A stretch of 64,000 nucleotides of DNA from Delphinapterus leucas (GCF_002288925.2 NW_022098000.1:21115142-21179141), one strand, 5' to 3'. Positions 11,889-21,660 are shown, counted from the first letter of the stretch. The notes: generated from the letters alone by a model not told the origin. Numbers and translations are program-made.

Positions 11889-12243
11889 CAAATATCATAT
11901 GATATCATTTATACGTGGAATCTAAAAAAAATGACACAAATGCACTTATTTACAAAACAGAAATAGACTCACAGACATAGAAGACAAACCTATGGTTACC
12001 AAAGGGGAAAGGTGGGGAGGGATAAATTAGGAGTTTGGGATTAAGGAATACAACTAGTATGTATAAAATAGATAAACAACAAGGACTATAGCACAAGGAA
12101 CTATAGTCAATATTTTGTAATAACCTACAATGGAAAAGAATATGAAAAATAATAGAGAGATATATGTATGTATAACTGAATCACTTTGCTGACACTAACA
12201 CAACATTGTAAGTTAACTATACTTCAACAAAAATAAACAAATA
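11889..12243 (+). mobile_element. 5'-truncated L1 3' UTR and tail
   Basis: The segment carries the typical cetartiodactyl L1 3' end: 'tatacgtggaatctaaaaaa', 'agaaatagactcacagac', 'ctatggttaccaaagggga', and a terminal 'taactatacttcaacaaaaataaa'. Only the end of the element is present; ORF2 coding sequence is not. The following SINE was inserted directly at its A-rich tail. Confidence 0.85.
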
Positions 12244-12244
12244 A

Positions 12245-12562
12245 ATTATTTATTTATTTATTTATGGCTGTGTTAGGTCTTCATTGCTGTGTGCGGGCTT
12301 TCTCTAGCTGCGGTGAGCAGGGGCTACTCTTTCTTGCAGTGCACGAGTTCTCATTGCAGTGGCTTCTCTTGTTATGGAGCACGGGCTCTAGGCGTGAAAG
12401 CTCAGTAGTTGTGACATGCGGGCTCTAGAGCGCAGGCTCAGTAGTTGTGGCGCAGGGGCTTAGTTGCTCCACGGCATGTGGGATCTTCCCAGACCAGGGC
12501 TCAAACCCACGTTCCCTACATTGGCAGGCAGATTCTTTACCACTGAGCCACCAGGGAATTCC
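12245..12562 (-). mobile_element. CHR-type SINE, long form, nested at an L1 tail
   Basis: The (TTTA)n tail complement at 12245-12264 runs into the reverse-complemented SINE body, with the head complement 'ccaccagggaattcc' at the right end. It sits directly on the A-rich end of the L1 fragment at 11889-12243, a usual landing site for SINEs mobilised by L1. Confidence 0.9.
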
Positions 12563-14737
12563 TAATAATTTTTTTTTAATTTTAAAAAAGTGAAGTGGTG
12601 TTGTAGTGAAGTGTTGAGAGTAGAGGTGACACCCAGGAGAGTGTTTTTTGGTCACACCTGATTTAGATGGTTGGATGCAAAAAGCCCCCAATATATTACC
12701 CGAGAGAAACAACATATTCCACAAATGCCAGATAGGATTTCAGAAACTGATTTTTCTGTAATTTGGTAGAGTTCAACCATTTCCAGAAGTACTAGCTACC
12801 TGGTCCATCCTGTTTACCTGTTTGACTGCTAATGTCTCCTCTATTTGCCAAAGAATTTATGAGATGGGCTAGGAGCAGAGAGATTTCATCTTAAAAGTTC
12901 TGGCATGTAGGACCAGTGGCAGAAGCTTAGAGACATTCTGGGAAGCAGGAAATGACATCATTGTTTCCTGCAAATAGGACTCTTCTCGTGGAACTCTGAG
13001 CCGGGGAGACCCCACAAGTTTAAGGGCACGTCAATACATTTATGCAGATGAAATATGGATAAAATGAGTTCCAAGTACTGACTTCAGTAACTCAAAGGCA
13101 CATAAAATAGCACTCGAGGGGATAGGGGGAAATGGAGAGGAGCATCTCACCTGGTTATTTAGCCCTAATTATGACGGGCTGCATGGAGGGAGGGGGAAGG
13201 GTGGGGAGACGGGAGGGAGGGAGGGAGACCTGTGGGCATGGGATATTCACACCATTCCCCAGAGTCTGTGGTTTGTATTTCGTTATTTAACTCTAGGTGG
13301 CTGCCTCCTTGAACCCCTATCCATACCCTTGGTCACCAAATCGGAGTACCCTCCTTCCACAAGTATGGGATCTAGAAGTCACCTGATTTGAGGGGGTGAG
13401 TGTAACAAAGGGTGGGACCAAGGTCAGGAGCCACTCAGAGCCTCCTGGGCAGTGATTTAAGGTCATTGAACTAAATTAGGAACTAGACCAGATTTGCTTT
13501 CTGACCTCCCACCTCCAGGCAGATACCTTCTCCCTCTTCCTCCATCTCTCTTGCCCACACTTGCTCTAGAAAAGTCTACTGGCCAGGGCTGTTCTCCCAG
13601 AGTCTTTCAAAAGATACGCAGATATGGACCATTAGCTGAGAACACCTGCTAGTGAAGATCAGATGACAGAATAACTGTGAATACACTTTGTAAACTGTAA
13701 AGTCCCTTCAAATGTGAAGGATGGGTGTTATTTGAACATTTTAGTAAGATGTATTCATACATAACTTGTGTGATTTTTTTTAAAATCCCAGGTGGTTGGT
13801 GCTGGGAATGAAGGTACTAATGATATGTTTCAGAGTCAAATGACATTAGGAAAGAAAATAAGTGCAACAACATGATTACGTGTTCGCTGAACTTTAATAA
13901 GTTATTGAAGATAAATCAGTCTCACAGTACTATATTTCAAATTGGATTGGAAACTGAATTAAAATGAAAAAAATTCAAAGGAAAGGAAAAGATTAAATAA
14001 AACAAAAAAGTACTGATAAATCCTTAAAGTGTGAGTTATTCGTTTGATGATTCACTTCCATGAAAAGTTGAAGGGAACGCTGGAGGTATCTGGCCACCTC
14101 CACTCCCACCCCGCCAGAAGGCACCCCTTTCACCCCAGTGCCTCGTGACTCATCACCTCTCTTTGGAGCTTTCTTATCCCCTATACATACTTGACAGCCA
14201 TCCACACGGCTTCTCAAGGGCAACACAAGATTCCTGAAATGTGATCCCAGCTTGCTATCCTGGGACAGTTGTTCACAGCGGAAAAAATCTCCCTGTGGTA
14301 TTCAGCCCGTTTGGCAGCCTCTGCTGAGGAAGGATGGAACTTTGCAAGGGATTTGGTGGCATGCGGCCCTCTTGCCCCACCTGCTCCCTCTCCTCCCACA
14401 GGGAGGCAGCTGCCTGTCCTCAGAGCACGCCATCTCCTGCCCAAGAATAAAAAGATCTGACTGTTCTCCCAGGTGCCTTGCAGTCACAGGCTGCCTGGAG
14501 AAGCCACATAGAAGACCCCAGCCCAAGCAAGATATTCATTCATGGCAAACAGCTGCCACAAAGAAACCGGAGAGTGAATCACGCTGTTGCTGAACCCAAT
14601 CAAATTTGAATTTAAAACAAAATGTAACAGGGTAAGCAATGGAACCGGTTTCTTTCTTTTTAAGTGGAGAGGAGGAAAAAGAACTTGTATTTTTCACTTA
14701 TACTCTTCTACACTGAACTTTTTACCATAAATATGTA
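12563..14737. other. Non-genic stretch
   Basis: No gene is recognised. It holds a G-rich tract (13186-13230, listed separately) and, around 14090-14600, a GC-richer patch with overlapping short frames on both strands that show no domain. Confidence 0.6.
13186..13230 (+). repeat. G-rich GGGAGG tract, possible G-quadruplex
   Basis: Repeated ggga and gggga blocks (ggagggaggggg, then gggagggagggaggga) give more than four G-runs of three or more within 45 bases. By the usual pattern rule such a segment could fold as a G-quadruplex; nothing else is implied. Confidence 0.7.
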
Positions 14738-14754
14738 ATGTTTAAAAATATTTT

Positions 14755-15368
14755 AGTGTTCATTGCAACCCTATTTACAATAGCCAGGACATGGAAGCAA
14801 CCTAAGTGTCCATCAACAGATGAATGGATAAAGAACATGTGGCACATATATACAATGGAATATTACTCAGCCATAAAAGGAAACAAAATTGAGTTATTTG
14901 TAGTGAGGTGGATGGACCTAGAGTCTGTCATACAGAGTGAAGTAAGTCAGAAAGAGAAAAACAAATACCGTATGCTAACACATATATATGGAATCTTAAA
15001 AAAAAAAAATGGTTCTGATGAACCTAGGGGCAGGACAGGAATAAAGACGCAGACGTAGAGAATGGACTTGAGGACACAGGGAGGGGGAAGGGTAAGCTGG
15101 GACGAAATGAGAGAGTAGCCTTGACATATATACACTACCAGATGTAAAATAGATAGCTAGTGGGAAGCAGCTGCATCACACTGGGAGATCAGCTGGGTGC
15201 TTTGTGACCACCTAGAGGGGTGGGACAGCGAGGGTGGGAGGGAGACTCAAGAGGGAGGAGATATGGGGATATATGTATAGATATAGCTGATTCATTTTGT
15301 TATACAGCAGGAACTAACACAATATTGTAAAGCAATTATACTCCAGTAAAGATGTTAAAAAAAAAAGA
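14755..15368 (+). pseudogene. 5'-truncated L1 with the end of ORF2 and 3' UTR
   Basis: Codons for the carboxy end of L1 ORF2 are read from about 14755 to 15000 (the region of the usual 'STDEWIKKMW' and 'MEYYSAIK' motifs; here STDEWIKNMW and MEYYSAIK). They are followed by a full 3' UTR with 'gaactaacacaatattg' and an A-rich end at 15357-15366. The endonuclease and reverse transcriptase domains are absent, so the copy is dead. The 106-codon frame at 14738-15058 is this ORF2 end plus 3' UTR. It is relatively well preserved and is younger than the L1M pieces elsewhere in the window. Confidence 0.9.
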
Positions 15369-15375
15369 AGTGTTT

Positions 15376-15500
15376 TAGGACTTCCTTGGTGGCCCAGTGG
15401 TTAGTATTGCCAGGCTTTCACTGCGGTGGCCCAGGTTTAATCCCTGGTCAGGGAAGATACTGCAAGCTGCTGGGTATGGCCCACAATTTTTTAAAATATT
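15376..15500 (+). mobile_element. Short tRNA-derived SINE (older CHR-related type)
   Basis: Head 'ggacttccttggtggcccagtgg', a degraded B box (ggtttaatccc) near 15432, and a short body ending in an A/T-rich segment. It lacks the 'caactactga' body of the long form. It follows directly on the A tail of the L1 fragment at 14755-15368. Confidence 0.8.
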
Positions 15501-16109
15501 TTTTTAATTTTTAAATATTTTAAATAAGAAAGAGAAAAGAAAAACAAGCCTAAAATAAATGCATGGTTTCCTACAAGTACCATTTCAGATACAAAGATAT
15601 CAAAATGTTCTCAAAACTACACCAAGATCTTCGTTCAATTTAAAGCCCTTCTGTTTGTCCTGAGCTCCTCTTTTCTTGAGCTGTCTGTCCCGCTGCGCGC
15701 GTATAACACTGAATGATGGTGGTCTAAACACAGGTCCAAAAGCTTCAGGAAAATACTGTCCCCATGCACATCTGGGTTAGGTGACTGTCACCATCCCCTT
15801 GCCAGCTCGGTTGTTGAGGAAGGCTCAGACCTGATGCAGAAGGGAAACTTCAAAACAGAACTAAGTCTAAAGAGAGAGGTCCAGTCTTGTCCAGAGTAAC
15901 CCTGGTGCAAGGGTCGCAGGCCAGACCAACAGAAAGCTCTGGCTCCAGTTGGAGACTCTGAGTACTCTGACACTGTAGAGGAGTGACCAAGCAAACAAGC
16001 CTTCCCAGAGAGAAACAGCTGTGGGAGAAAAATGTCACCTGCCATTTCAGTAAACAAAGGATGTTGCGGCCATGAAGCCCGCCCGCCACTGCAGCTGCTC
16101 CCCAGCGGT
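15501..16109. other. Non-genic stretch
   Basis: No gene or named repeat is seen. Two overlapping minus frames (15788-16113) show no conserved pattern. Confidence 0.55.
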
Positions 16110-16114
16110 GCACC

Positions 16115-16455
16115 CTGAGGGGATTCAGGATGGAGAAAAGCAGGATACTAGCCCTAGACAGCTAAGGTGCATAAAGGAGTGGTTTCAATGAGCGTGGACT
16201 CTTGCATCTTCCCAGACACAGAAAAGTGCTAAATTCATTAAAATTCTTTAATTAACAATAATCTTTTGATGTTCTGACTACCTGGTTTTTGTTGCAAAAA
16301 CCCCTATATATTCGGGCTCCTCCCTTCCCACTTTGGAGCAGTCCCTCAGAGCTATCTGAGAGGCTGCCTCCCGAGCTGGAGCCCTCAGAAAGTTCGCTGA
16401 ATAAAATACAATTCTCAGCTTTTAGGCTGTGCATTTTTTTCAGTTGATAAAGCCA
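16115..16455 (+). mobile_element. Small solo LTR (TATA box, AATAAA), related to 53015-53355
   Basis: The block has a TATA-like box tatata at 16305-16310, then 'ttggagcagtccctcagagc', AATAAA at 16400-16405, and an end 'gtgcattttttt cagttgat'. The LTR at 53015-53355 shares the same order of elements and the same wording around the poly(A) site, so the two belong to one family. No internal viral genes are adjacent. Confidence 0.7.
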
Positions 16456-16847
16456 TGCTAGAACCATTAAACTGTCTGAAGAATTTTGACCTCACAGATG
16501 CAACCCAATGCCGGTTTTTGTTTATCGTCTATTTCCATGGCTTCGTGTACTATCTATGTGCTGATGACTCGAATCTTCTGAGCTCCTAACCTGAATATCC
16601 AACTGCCAACACAGTATTTCCACTCCGCTATCTCTCAGACGCTCGAAGCTCAGCAAGTCCAGAGACTTTAAGCCCTTGATCTTCTGTCTGAAATCTCTTC
16701 CTCCTCCAGTGTTTTCTGTCTCCAGGAATAGAACAACCAACCATTCACAAGGGAAAACCTTAGATTCATTCTTGATGCAGCTTCCCATTTCTTTTTTTGT
16801 CCATGGTTGTTCAGCAATTAGTTGTGATTCTTACAGATTCAGACTCT
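16456..16847 (+). mobile_element. L2 LINE fragment, RT region, plus orientation
   Basis: Translation shows the L2 reverse-transcriptase active-site box in decayed form: the codons at 16557-16568 read C-A-D-D for the usual Y-A-D-D. Typical downstream L2 coding text follows (cctcctccagtgttttctgtc and similar). The fragment is interrupted by a SINE and resumes at 17210. Confidence 0.7.
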
Positions 16848-17195
16848 ATTTTTTTTAACTGTTTTTTTTAAAAAATAAATGTATTTATTTATTTATGGCT
16901 GCGTTGGGTCTTCGTTGCTGCGTGCGGGCTTTCTCTAGTTGCAGCAAGCGGGGGCTACTCTTTGTTGTGGTGCGCGGGCTTCTCATTGCAATGGCTTCTC
17001 TTGTTGCGGAGCATGGGCTCTAGGCATGCAGGTTTCAGTAGTTGTGGCTCGTGGGCTCTACGGTGCAGGCTCAGTATTTGTGGAGCACAGGCTTCTTTGC
17101 TCCACAGCATGTGGGATCTTCCCAGACCAGGGCTCAAACCCACATCCCCTGCATTGGCAGGCAGATTCTTAACCATTGCGCCACCAGGGAAGTCC
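16848..17195 (-). mobile_element. CHR-type SINE with perfect 14-bp target duplication
   Basis: The insertion is bounded by identical copies of cagattcagactct at 16834-16847 and 17196-17209. The T-rich left end is the complement of the tail; the head complement 'ccaccagggaagtccc' is at the right end. It splits an older L2 copy. Open frames up to 179 codons on the plus strand (16962-17501) are antisense SINE plus L2 sequence, not a gene. Confidence 0.95.
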
Positions 17196-17209
17196 CAGAT
17201 TCAGACTCT

Positions 17210-17455
17210 TAACAGTCTCAAACACACCCACTTTTTCCATCCCCACTCCCCCAGCCCTAGTCCAGGCTACCACTCTCTCTCCTCCAAACTCCTGCAAATC
17301 CTCCTAATTTGTCATTCCATATACACACTTACTCTCCCAATCTATTTGTCCCAAGTGTCCAAAGCAATCTTTTTTCAATGGAAAACTGACACTTTTCTGT
17401 TTCACATCATTCAATGGCTTCCAATAAGTCCAGAACTTATGACGAGGAATACGAG
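17210..17455 (+). mobile_element. L2 LINE fragment, continuation after SINE
   Basis: Continues the plus-oriented L2 coding region (ggctaccactctctctcctcc, then 'ttcaatggcttccaa'). It ends abruptly where oppositely oriented L2 begins at about 17460. Confidence 0.65.
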
Positions 17456-17459
17456 GTTC

Positions 17460-18030
17460 TCCCTGATTTTTCGTTCACTCAATAAATGTTTACTGAGATG
17501 AGAACTACTCTGTGCTGGGCACTGCTCAAGCACTGGAATATGACAGTGAATGAAACAAACAAAAAACCCCACCCTCAGAGAACCACAGTCTAGTGGGAGA
17601 GAGGGAAAATAAATAAGAAAAGCAAGTAAACTATAGAACAGGTTAGATGGTGTTAAGTGCCAAGGAGGAAAATAAAGGAAGGAAGAGAGGAAATGTCAGG
17701 GTGGAACGAAAAGCTGTGATCGGGAGTGAGGGAAGACATCAGATAAAGACATGAAACAATGAAGGAACAAGCCCATGGATGTGTCAGGTGAGAGAGTTCC
17801 GGGCAGGGGAACAGCAAGGGCAAAGACCTTCAGAAAGGCATCTGCTTGGCACCTCCGACATTTAGTGAGCAGGCCAGTCTGACCAGAGTGGAGCAAGAAA
17901 GAAGGTGACCTTACAGAGTTGGTGCTTGAGAGGCAAGGAAGTTTTGCAGATTTTGGAGGACCTTGTAGGTCATCAAAGTACAAGACCTTAACCACCTCTA
18001 AGATGGGAAGAAGTAAAGGGTTGTGAGGAG
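17460..18030 (-). mobile_element. L2 LINE 3' end, minus orientation, copy 1
   Basis: The left end is the reverse complement of the L2 terminus (ttcactcaataaatgtttactgag). It is followed by the antisense of well-known L2 coding text: 'ggcaggggaacagcaagggcaaag' and 'ggaccttgtaggtcat'. The plus strand is purine-rich throughout for this reason. Minus frames of 64-117 codons here are decayed L2 ORF2. Confidence 0.8.
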
Positions 18031-18034
18031 AGAG

Positions 18035-19045
18035 GGGACTGGTGAGCACCCACTATGTGACAAGCACCTTTGTAGGCACTGGGGATTGAGATCAAATCAG
18101 ACAAAGTCTCTGATCCCATAAAGATTCCATTGTATTGGAGAAGACAGGCAACATACAAGTAAAGAATAAATGAACAAGACAATTTCAGATAGTGAGAAAC
18201 ATCAATAATAAAAACTAAGAGAAGATGAAGTGGTGGGAGGGAGAAGGTAGTGTCTCTAGATGTTCAGGGAAAACCATTCTCAGCCAATGATGTATCAGCT
18301 GAGACCAAAATGCCCAGAAGGAGACGGCCACATGAATGTGTGGAGCAGAAGATTCCACACAAAGGGACAAGGGCAGAGGACCTAAAGTGGGCATGAGCTG
18401 GAGTGTCAAAGGAATGGGAAGGAGGTCAGCGTGGCCAGAGCTTAGGGTATGGATGGAAGGACTGACACAAGAGAAGCTGACAGGGTTCATATAATTCACA
18501 GAGGAAGTCTATATTTTAGACTTTATTTGAAATAAAATGGAACTCTCTTAGAGCAGTTTAAGCCACAAAATAAAATAATCTGATTTGTGTTTTTAAGAAT
18601 CTTAGCACTAACTAGGTACAAACTGACCGAAGGAAATCAAGACTGATCATGACCCAGATGAGAAATGTTGGCTTGGAATAAGGTAGTAAGGGACTGGAGG
18701 AGACAGATAGGAAACCTGTTTGGAAGAACTTGCTGAAAGATAGATAAGGAGAGTGAAGGAAAAGAGCAATCAAAGAGGATGCCAACCTGGATTTGGGGTC
18801 TGAGCCCCAACTGTCATCTTCTGAGATGGAGAAGAATGAAGGGAAGAACGTAAAGTAGAGGTGAGAGGTAAAAGTCACAATTTGGCCAGGTGCTTGGACT
18901 TCCAAATGGAGGAGTCAAGTGGGAGGTTGGGTGTATGAGGGTAAAGGTTGGGGAGAAGTAAATCTGGAGTCATGTGCATAAGGATGCTATGTGAAGCCAT
19001 GGGACTGTGTAGGATCACCTTGGGAGAGATTATAATTAGAGAACT
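18035..19045 (-). mobile_element. L2 LINE, minus orientation, copy 2 (3' end to RT)
   Basis: A second L2 terminus starts at about 18035 (gagcacccactatgtgac), in the same orientation and directly behind copy 1. It extends through the ORF2 region to the RT box, present in decayed form near 18968-18985 on the minus strand, and the block just before it ('ccatgggactgtgtaggatc'). Homology stops at about 19045, where an unrelated 230-bp segment begins. Confidence 0.75.
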
Positions 19046-19103
19046 GTTATGCTTCTATTGGTTCCTCCATTGCTAAAGCCTCCATCGGATCCTGGTTACT
19101 TAC

Positions 19104-19270
19104 ACACTTGATAATCTTCTAGTTGGGTGATGGTGATGTCCTTCGACTCCCAGCAGCTTCCATGAATGGCCATCAGCCCACCCATGATGAAAAACGCAAT
19201 ACCAGAAATAATCACTAAATGTTTGCAGATTCTACCTGAACATCCTATTTTTCGAAACCAGGTCCTCTGA
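19104..19270 (-). CDS. Candidate exon D of an unrecognised membrane protein
   Basis: On the minus strand this 167-base segment is fully open in one frame and encodes 55 whole codons. Residues 1-15 are basic and cysteine-containing (WFRKIGC). A hydrophobic helix follows, HLVIISGIAFFIMGGLMAI, then a short polar acidic tail ending QLEDYQV. The left border on plus is a strong donor (GTAAGT, complement of 19098-19103); the right border is an AG acceptor after 'taaatacag' with a weak pyrimidine tract. Reading through the donor gives a stop three codons on, so it could also be the last exon. It lies in a roughly 230-bp segment unlike L2 that splits the L2 copy. Start phase (one base to complete a codon) matches the end of the segment at 20878-20953. 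The pattern of a helix followed by small residues and a tryptophan recalls the third helix of claudin/PMP22-type proteins, but that likeness is weak. It may be a real exon, a fragment of a dead gene, or chance. Confidence 0.3.
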
Positions 19271-19275
19271 CTGTA

Positions 19276-19508
19276 TTTACAGGCCAAGCAAAGGAGAAAG
19301 CGCCAAAGAAAGTAACTGGGAAGATGCAGCAAGTGAGTTGAATGCTGCTGAGATGCCAAAAGGGGACTAGAAAAATCATAGATGAACTTGATGATGTGAA
19401 AGCGATTGGTGACCTTGCAGGAGTATTGATACTTTCACTGCAGAGAAGAACAGAAGTCCAACTGTGAAGGAGAGGAGAGAATAAAAGGTGAAAACGTAGA
19501 GTCAGAGA
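19276..19508 (-). mobile_element. L2 LINE, minus orientation, upstream ORF2 part
   Basis: L2-like antisense text resumes at 'gccaagcaaaggagaaag' and continues with 'gttgaatgctgctgag' and 'gattggtgaccttg', which are RT-region sequences upstream of those in copy 2. A SINE interrupts it at about 19509. Confidence 0.65.
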
Positions 19509-19520
19509 CAATAGATGACT

Positions 19521-19861
19521 TTTTTTTAAATACATTTATTTTATTTATTTATTTATTATTTTTGGCTGTGTTGGGTCTTTGTTGCTCTGCGTGGGCTTTC
19601 TCTAGTTGCAGCGAGCGGGGGCTACTCTTCTTTGCGGTGCGCGGGCTTTGCACTGCAGTGGCTTCTCTTGTTGCAGAGCACAGGCTCTAGGTGCGCGAGC
19701 TTCAGTAGTTGTGGCTCACAGGCTGTAGAGCGCAGGCTCAGTAGTTGTGACCCACGGGCTTAGCTGCTCCGCGGCATGTGGGATCTTCCCGGACCAGGGC
19801 TCGAACCCGTGTCCCCTGCGTTGGCAGGCGGATTCTTAACCACTGTGCCACCGGGGAAGCC
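19521..19861 (-). mobile_element. CHR-type SINE, long form
   Basis: Reverse-oriented SINE with T-rich tail complement at the left and head complement 'ccaccggggaagccc' at the right. Flanks read caatagatgact (19509-19520) and caatagataact (19862-19873), a slightly decayed target duplication. It splits the L2 copy, whose sequence continues after 19862. Confidence 0.9.
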
Positions 19862-19910
19862 CAATAGATAACTTTTTCAAGAAGTTTTGCTATGACAGAA
19901 AGAACTCCAA
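19862..19910 (-). mobile_element. L2 LINE, short continuation after SINE
   Basis: The bases 'actttttcaagaagttttgct' match the L2 RT-region antisense expected next after the segment at 19276-19508. Confidence 0.55.
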
Positions 19911-20039
19911 GTACAGGCCATCAAGAGGTTAGATCAGCAGTAACACCAAAGTAATGCACACCTGGTAATTGCTGACTGGCACACAGAACGAACCTGCTTC
20001 TGGATTTGGGGAATGCTCTCGATACACAGCAAGTGTAGG

Positions 20040-20140
20040 TGATTCCTCAGTGTCAGGGGTGCCTCTAATTCATTTTAATATCCACAGCACCTAGTATAAT
20101 AATGGGCACATAGGAGGTACTCAATAAAGGTTTGCTGGAT
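20040..20140 (+). mobile_element. L2 LINE 3' end, plus orientation
   Basis: Terminal L2 wording is present: 'cacagcacctagtataata', 'gggcacataggaggtactca' and 'ataaaggtttgctggatgg'. It is a short tail fragment next to a (GGAA)n microsatellite. Confidence 0.75.
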
Positions 20141-20183
20141 GGAGGAAGGAAGGAAGGAAGGAGGGAGGAAGAGAAGGAAGGGC
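20141..20183 (+). repeat. (GGAA)n microsatellite, imperfect
   Basis: Purine-only tract with five uninterrupted GGAA/GAAG units followed by GGGA variants. It extends the L2 tail (ggatggagg...), the usual place for such growth. Confidence 0.85.
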
Positions 20184-20264
20184 AGGGAGTTATATAAGAT
20201 GTAAAATCACTGCCCTTATAGTAGTTCTAATGCCCAGTGTGAGTAGTTTTTCTATATTTCCTTT

Positions 20265-20510
20265 CTTTTTTAAAAAATTTTATTGAAGTATAGTTGATTT
20301 ACAATGTTGTGTTAATTGCTGCTGTACAGCAAAGTGATTCAGATATATATGTGTGTGTGTATATATATATTATATATATATTCTTTTCCATTATGGTTAT
20401 CATAGGATATTGAATATAGTTCCCTGTGCTGTACAGTAGGACCTTGTTGTTTATCCATCCTATATATTAGAGTTTGTACCTGCTAATCGCAAGCTCTATC
20501 TCCTTTCTTT
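20265..20510 (-). mobile_element. L1 3' UTR fragment, minus orientation
   Basis: Carries the complement of the common L1 3' end: 'tattgaagtatagttgatt', 'tacagcaaagtgattcag', an alternating AT/GT stretch at 20341-20382, then 'gttccctgtgctgtacag'. No coding part remains. Confidence 0.85.
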
Positions 20511-20524
20511 AAAACTCTTCAGTA

Positions 20525-20669
20525 GGGGAATTCCCTGGCAGTCCAGTGGTTAGGACTCTGCACTTTCACTGCTGAGGGTGAGGGTTCAATCCCTGGTAGG
20601 GGAACTAAGATCCCACGAGCCGTGCAGCGCAGCCCCTCTAAAAAAAAAAAAAAAAAAAGATTAAAAAAA
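20525..20669 (+). mobile_element. Short tRNA-derived SINE with perfect 14-bp target duplication
   Basis: The SINE lies between identical copies of aaaactcttcagta at 20511-20524 and 20670-20683. It has the head 'gaattccctggcagtccagtgg', a B box ggttcaatccc near 20584, and an A-rich tail. It landed in the L1 fragment at 20265-20510 or at its edge. Confidence 0.95.
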
Positions 20670-20877
20670 AAAACTCTTCAGTAACAGGAAGTAAACTAAC
20701 ATGCTTGTTAAAATTCAAATTTAATCATAAGCCACTCCTTCTCACACACACATAAAAACACACAACTTCTGTGTGGTGTATGGCCCTCTCTTGGAGACAG
20801 GCACGGGACCTCACTTGATTCCCAAAGTCTTTATCTGTAATCTGCAAGGGAAGAACATAAAGTGGAGACAAACTCAC

Positions 20878-20953
20878 AGAATTGCTTTCTCTCTTCTGTA
20901 AAAAGACACATATGATGCCATAAAGACCAACATGAGAAGAAGCCCCAGAACAC
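20878..20953 (-). CDS. Candidate exon C of an unrecognised membrane protein
   Basis: This 76-base minus-strand segment encodes a hydrophobic helix, VLGLLLMLVFMASYVSFY, followed by the basic run RREK. It is bounded on the 5' side by a good acceptor (cccttctctag, complement ending at 20954) and on the 3' side by a GTGAGT donor (complement of 20872-20877). It starts needing one base from the exon before and ends two bases into a codon. Both phases fit candidate exon B (21076-21156) and candidate exon D (19104-19270). Spliced to D, the helix is joined by a basic loop of about 20 residues to a second helix, a plausible hairpin in a membrane. Without the 3' splice the frame stops after leucine, so a chance hydrophobic run cannot be excluded. 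The 140-codon open frame at 20725-21147 on the same strand is in a different frame. Confidence 0.3.
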
Positions 20954-21075
20954 CTAGAGAAGGGATGCCTTTCTCTCAGCCTCACAAGGGGGAAGGCCTT
21001 CAATGCTCTCTTGGGAATGGGAATCAGCCTAATAGTAGAACCACACACAAGGGTGGTTGAGCTTGCCTGCCCTAC

Positions 21076-21156
21076 CCTGACTAAGGGAATCCAAAGGAAA
21101 ATACAGCTGATGTATTTCTGCCTCCAGAAAAGAACCTGGAATCCCACAGCTCCGAG
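21076..21156 (-). CDS. Candidate exon B of an unrecognised membrane protein
   Basis: The 81-base minus-strand segment follows a strong acceptor with a long pyrimidine tract (ccctttggtttctccatccag) and ends at a GTAGGG donor (complement of 21070-21075). In the frame that joins exon C it is open for 26 codons (RSCGIPGSFLEAE...FPLDSLSQ) with one base left over, matching exon C. The implied intron to exon C is only 122 bases. There are other open frames through it, so its coding status is uncertain. A possible first coding exon lies at 21377-21414: an ATG right after the acceptor ctctccacacgcag, with a GTGGGA donor in the right phase. Confidence 0.22.
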
Positions 21157-21582
21157 CTGGATGGAGAAACCAAAGGGAAATTGATCCTGACTGTAGCTGC
21201 TCCCGTCGTCCCCTCCCCTTAGACAGCCACCGGGGCTGCTTCTACAAACACTTTATGGCTCATGCAGCTGCTCTGACGACAGGTTTGGGGCTTCTTTGGT
21301 TTCAGCCACCAGCTCAGCCCCGTGCAGCCCTCCTGTATCCATGGGTGCTCAGGAGGTGTGCTCGCAGCCATCCCACCTGTCACCCCACCCCCCGTTATAA
21401 GGGCAGCAGACATTCTGCGTGTGGAGAGGGGTGAGATGAGTGGGTTTCTCCCTCTCCACTCTTGCCGTCCAAACAGCACGGAGTATCACCTCTGGCTTTC
21501 TGCAGGTATGGTCAGGAATAAGCTAGGAAGGAGTCGTATATTAATAGTTGCAACATTAAAACTGAGCTAAAAATGTATCCTG

Positions 21583-21660
21583 TTATAAAGCAGAAACTAA
21601 CACACAATTGTAAAGCAATTATACCCCAATAAAGATGTTTAAAAAAAAAAAAAAAAAAAA
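21583..21660 (+). mobile_element. L1 tail, 78 bp, with 8-bp target duplication
   Basis: Only the last bases of an L1 3' UTR are present (gaaactaacacacaattg, then 'ttataccccaataaagatg'), followed by about 20 A. Copies of gtatcctg at 21575-21582 and 21661-21668 flank it, so this is an independent, severely 5'-truncated insertion. Confidence 0.9.

Noticed and set aside
14738..15058. 106-codon frame as a host gene
   Set aside because: It is the end of L1 ORF2 followed by 3' UTR, so it belongs to a dead retrotransposon.
20725..21147. 140-codon open frame on the minus strand
   Set aside because: It crosses the candidate exon region but in a different frame from the hydrophobic segments, and its own translation shows no domain or signal. 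The splice-site layout fits short exons better than one long frame.
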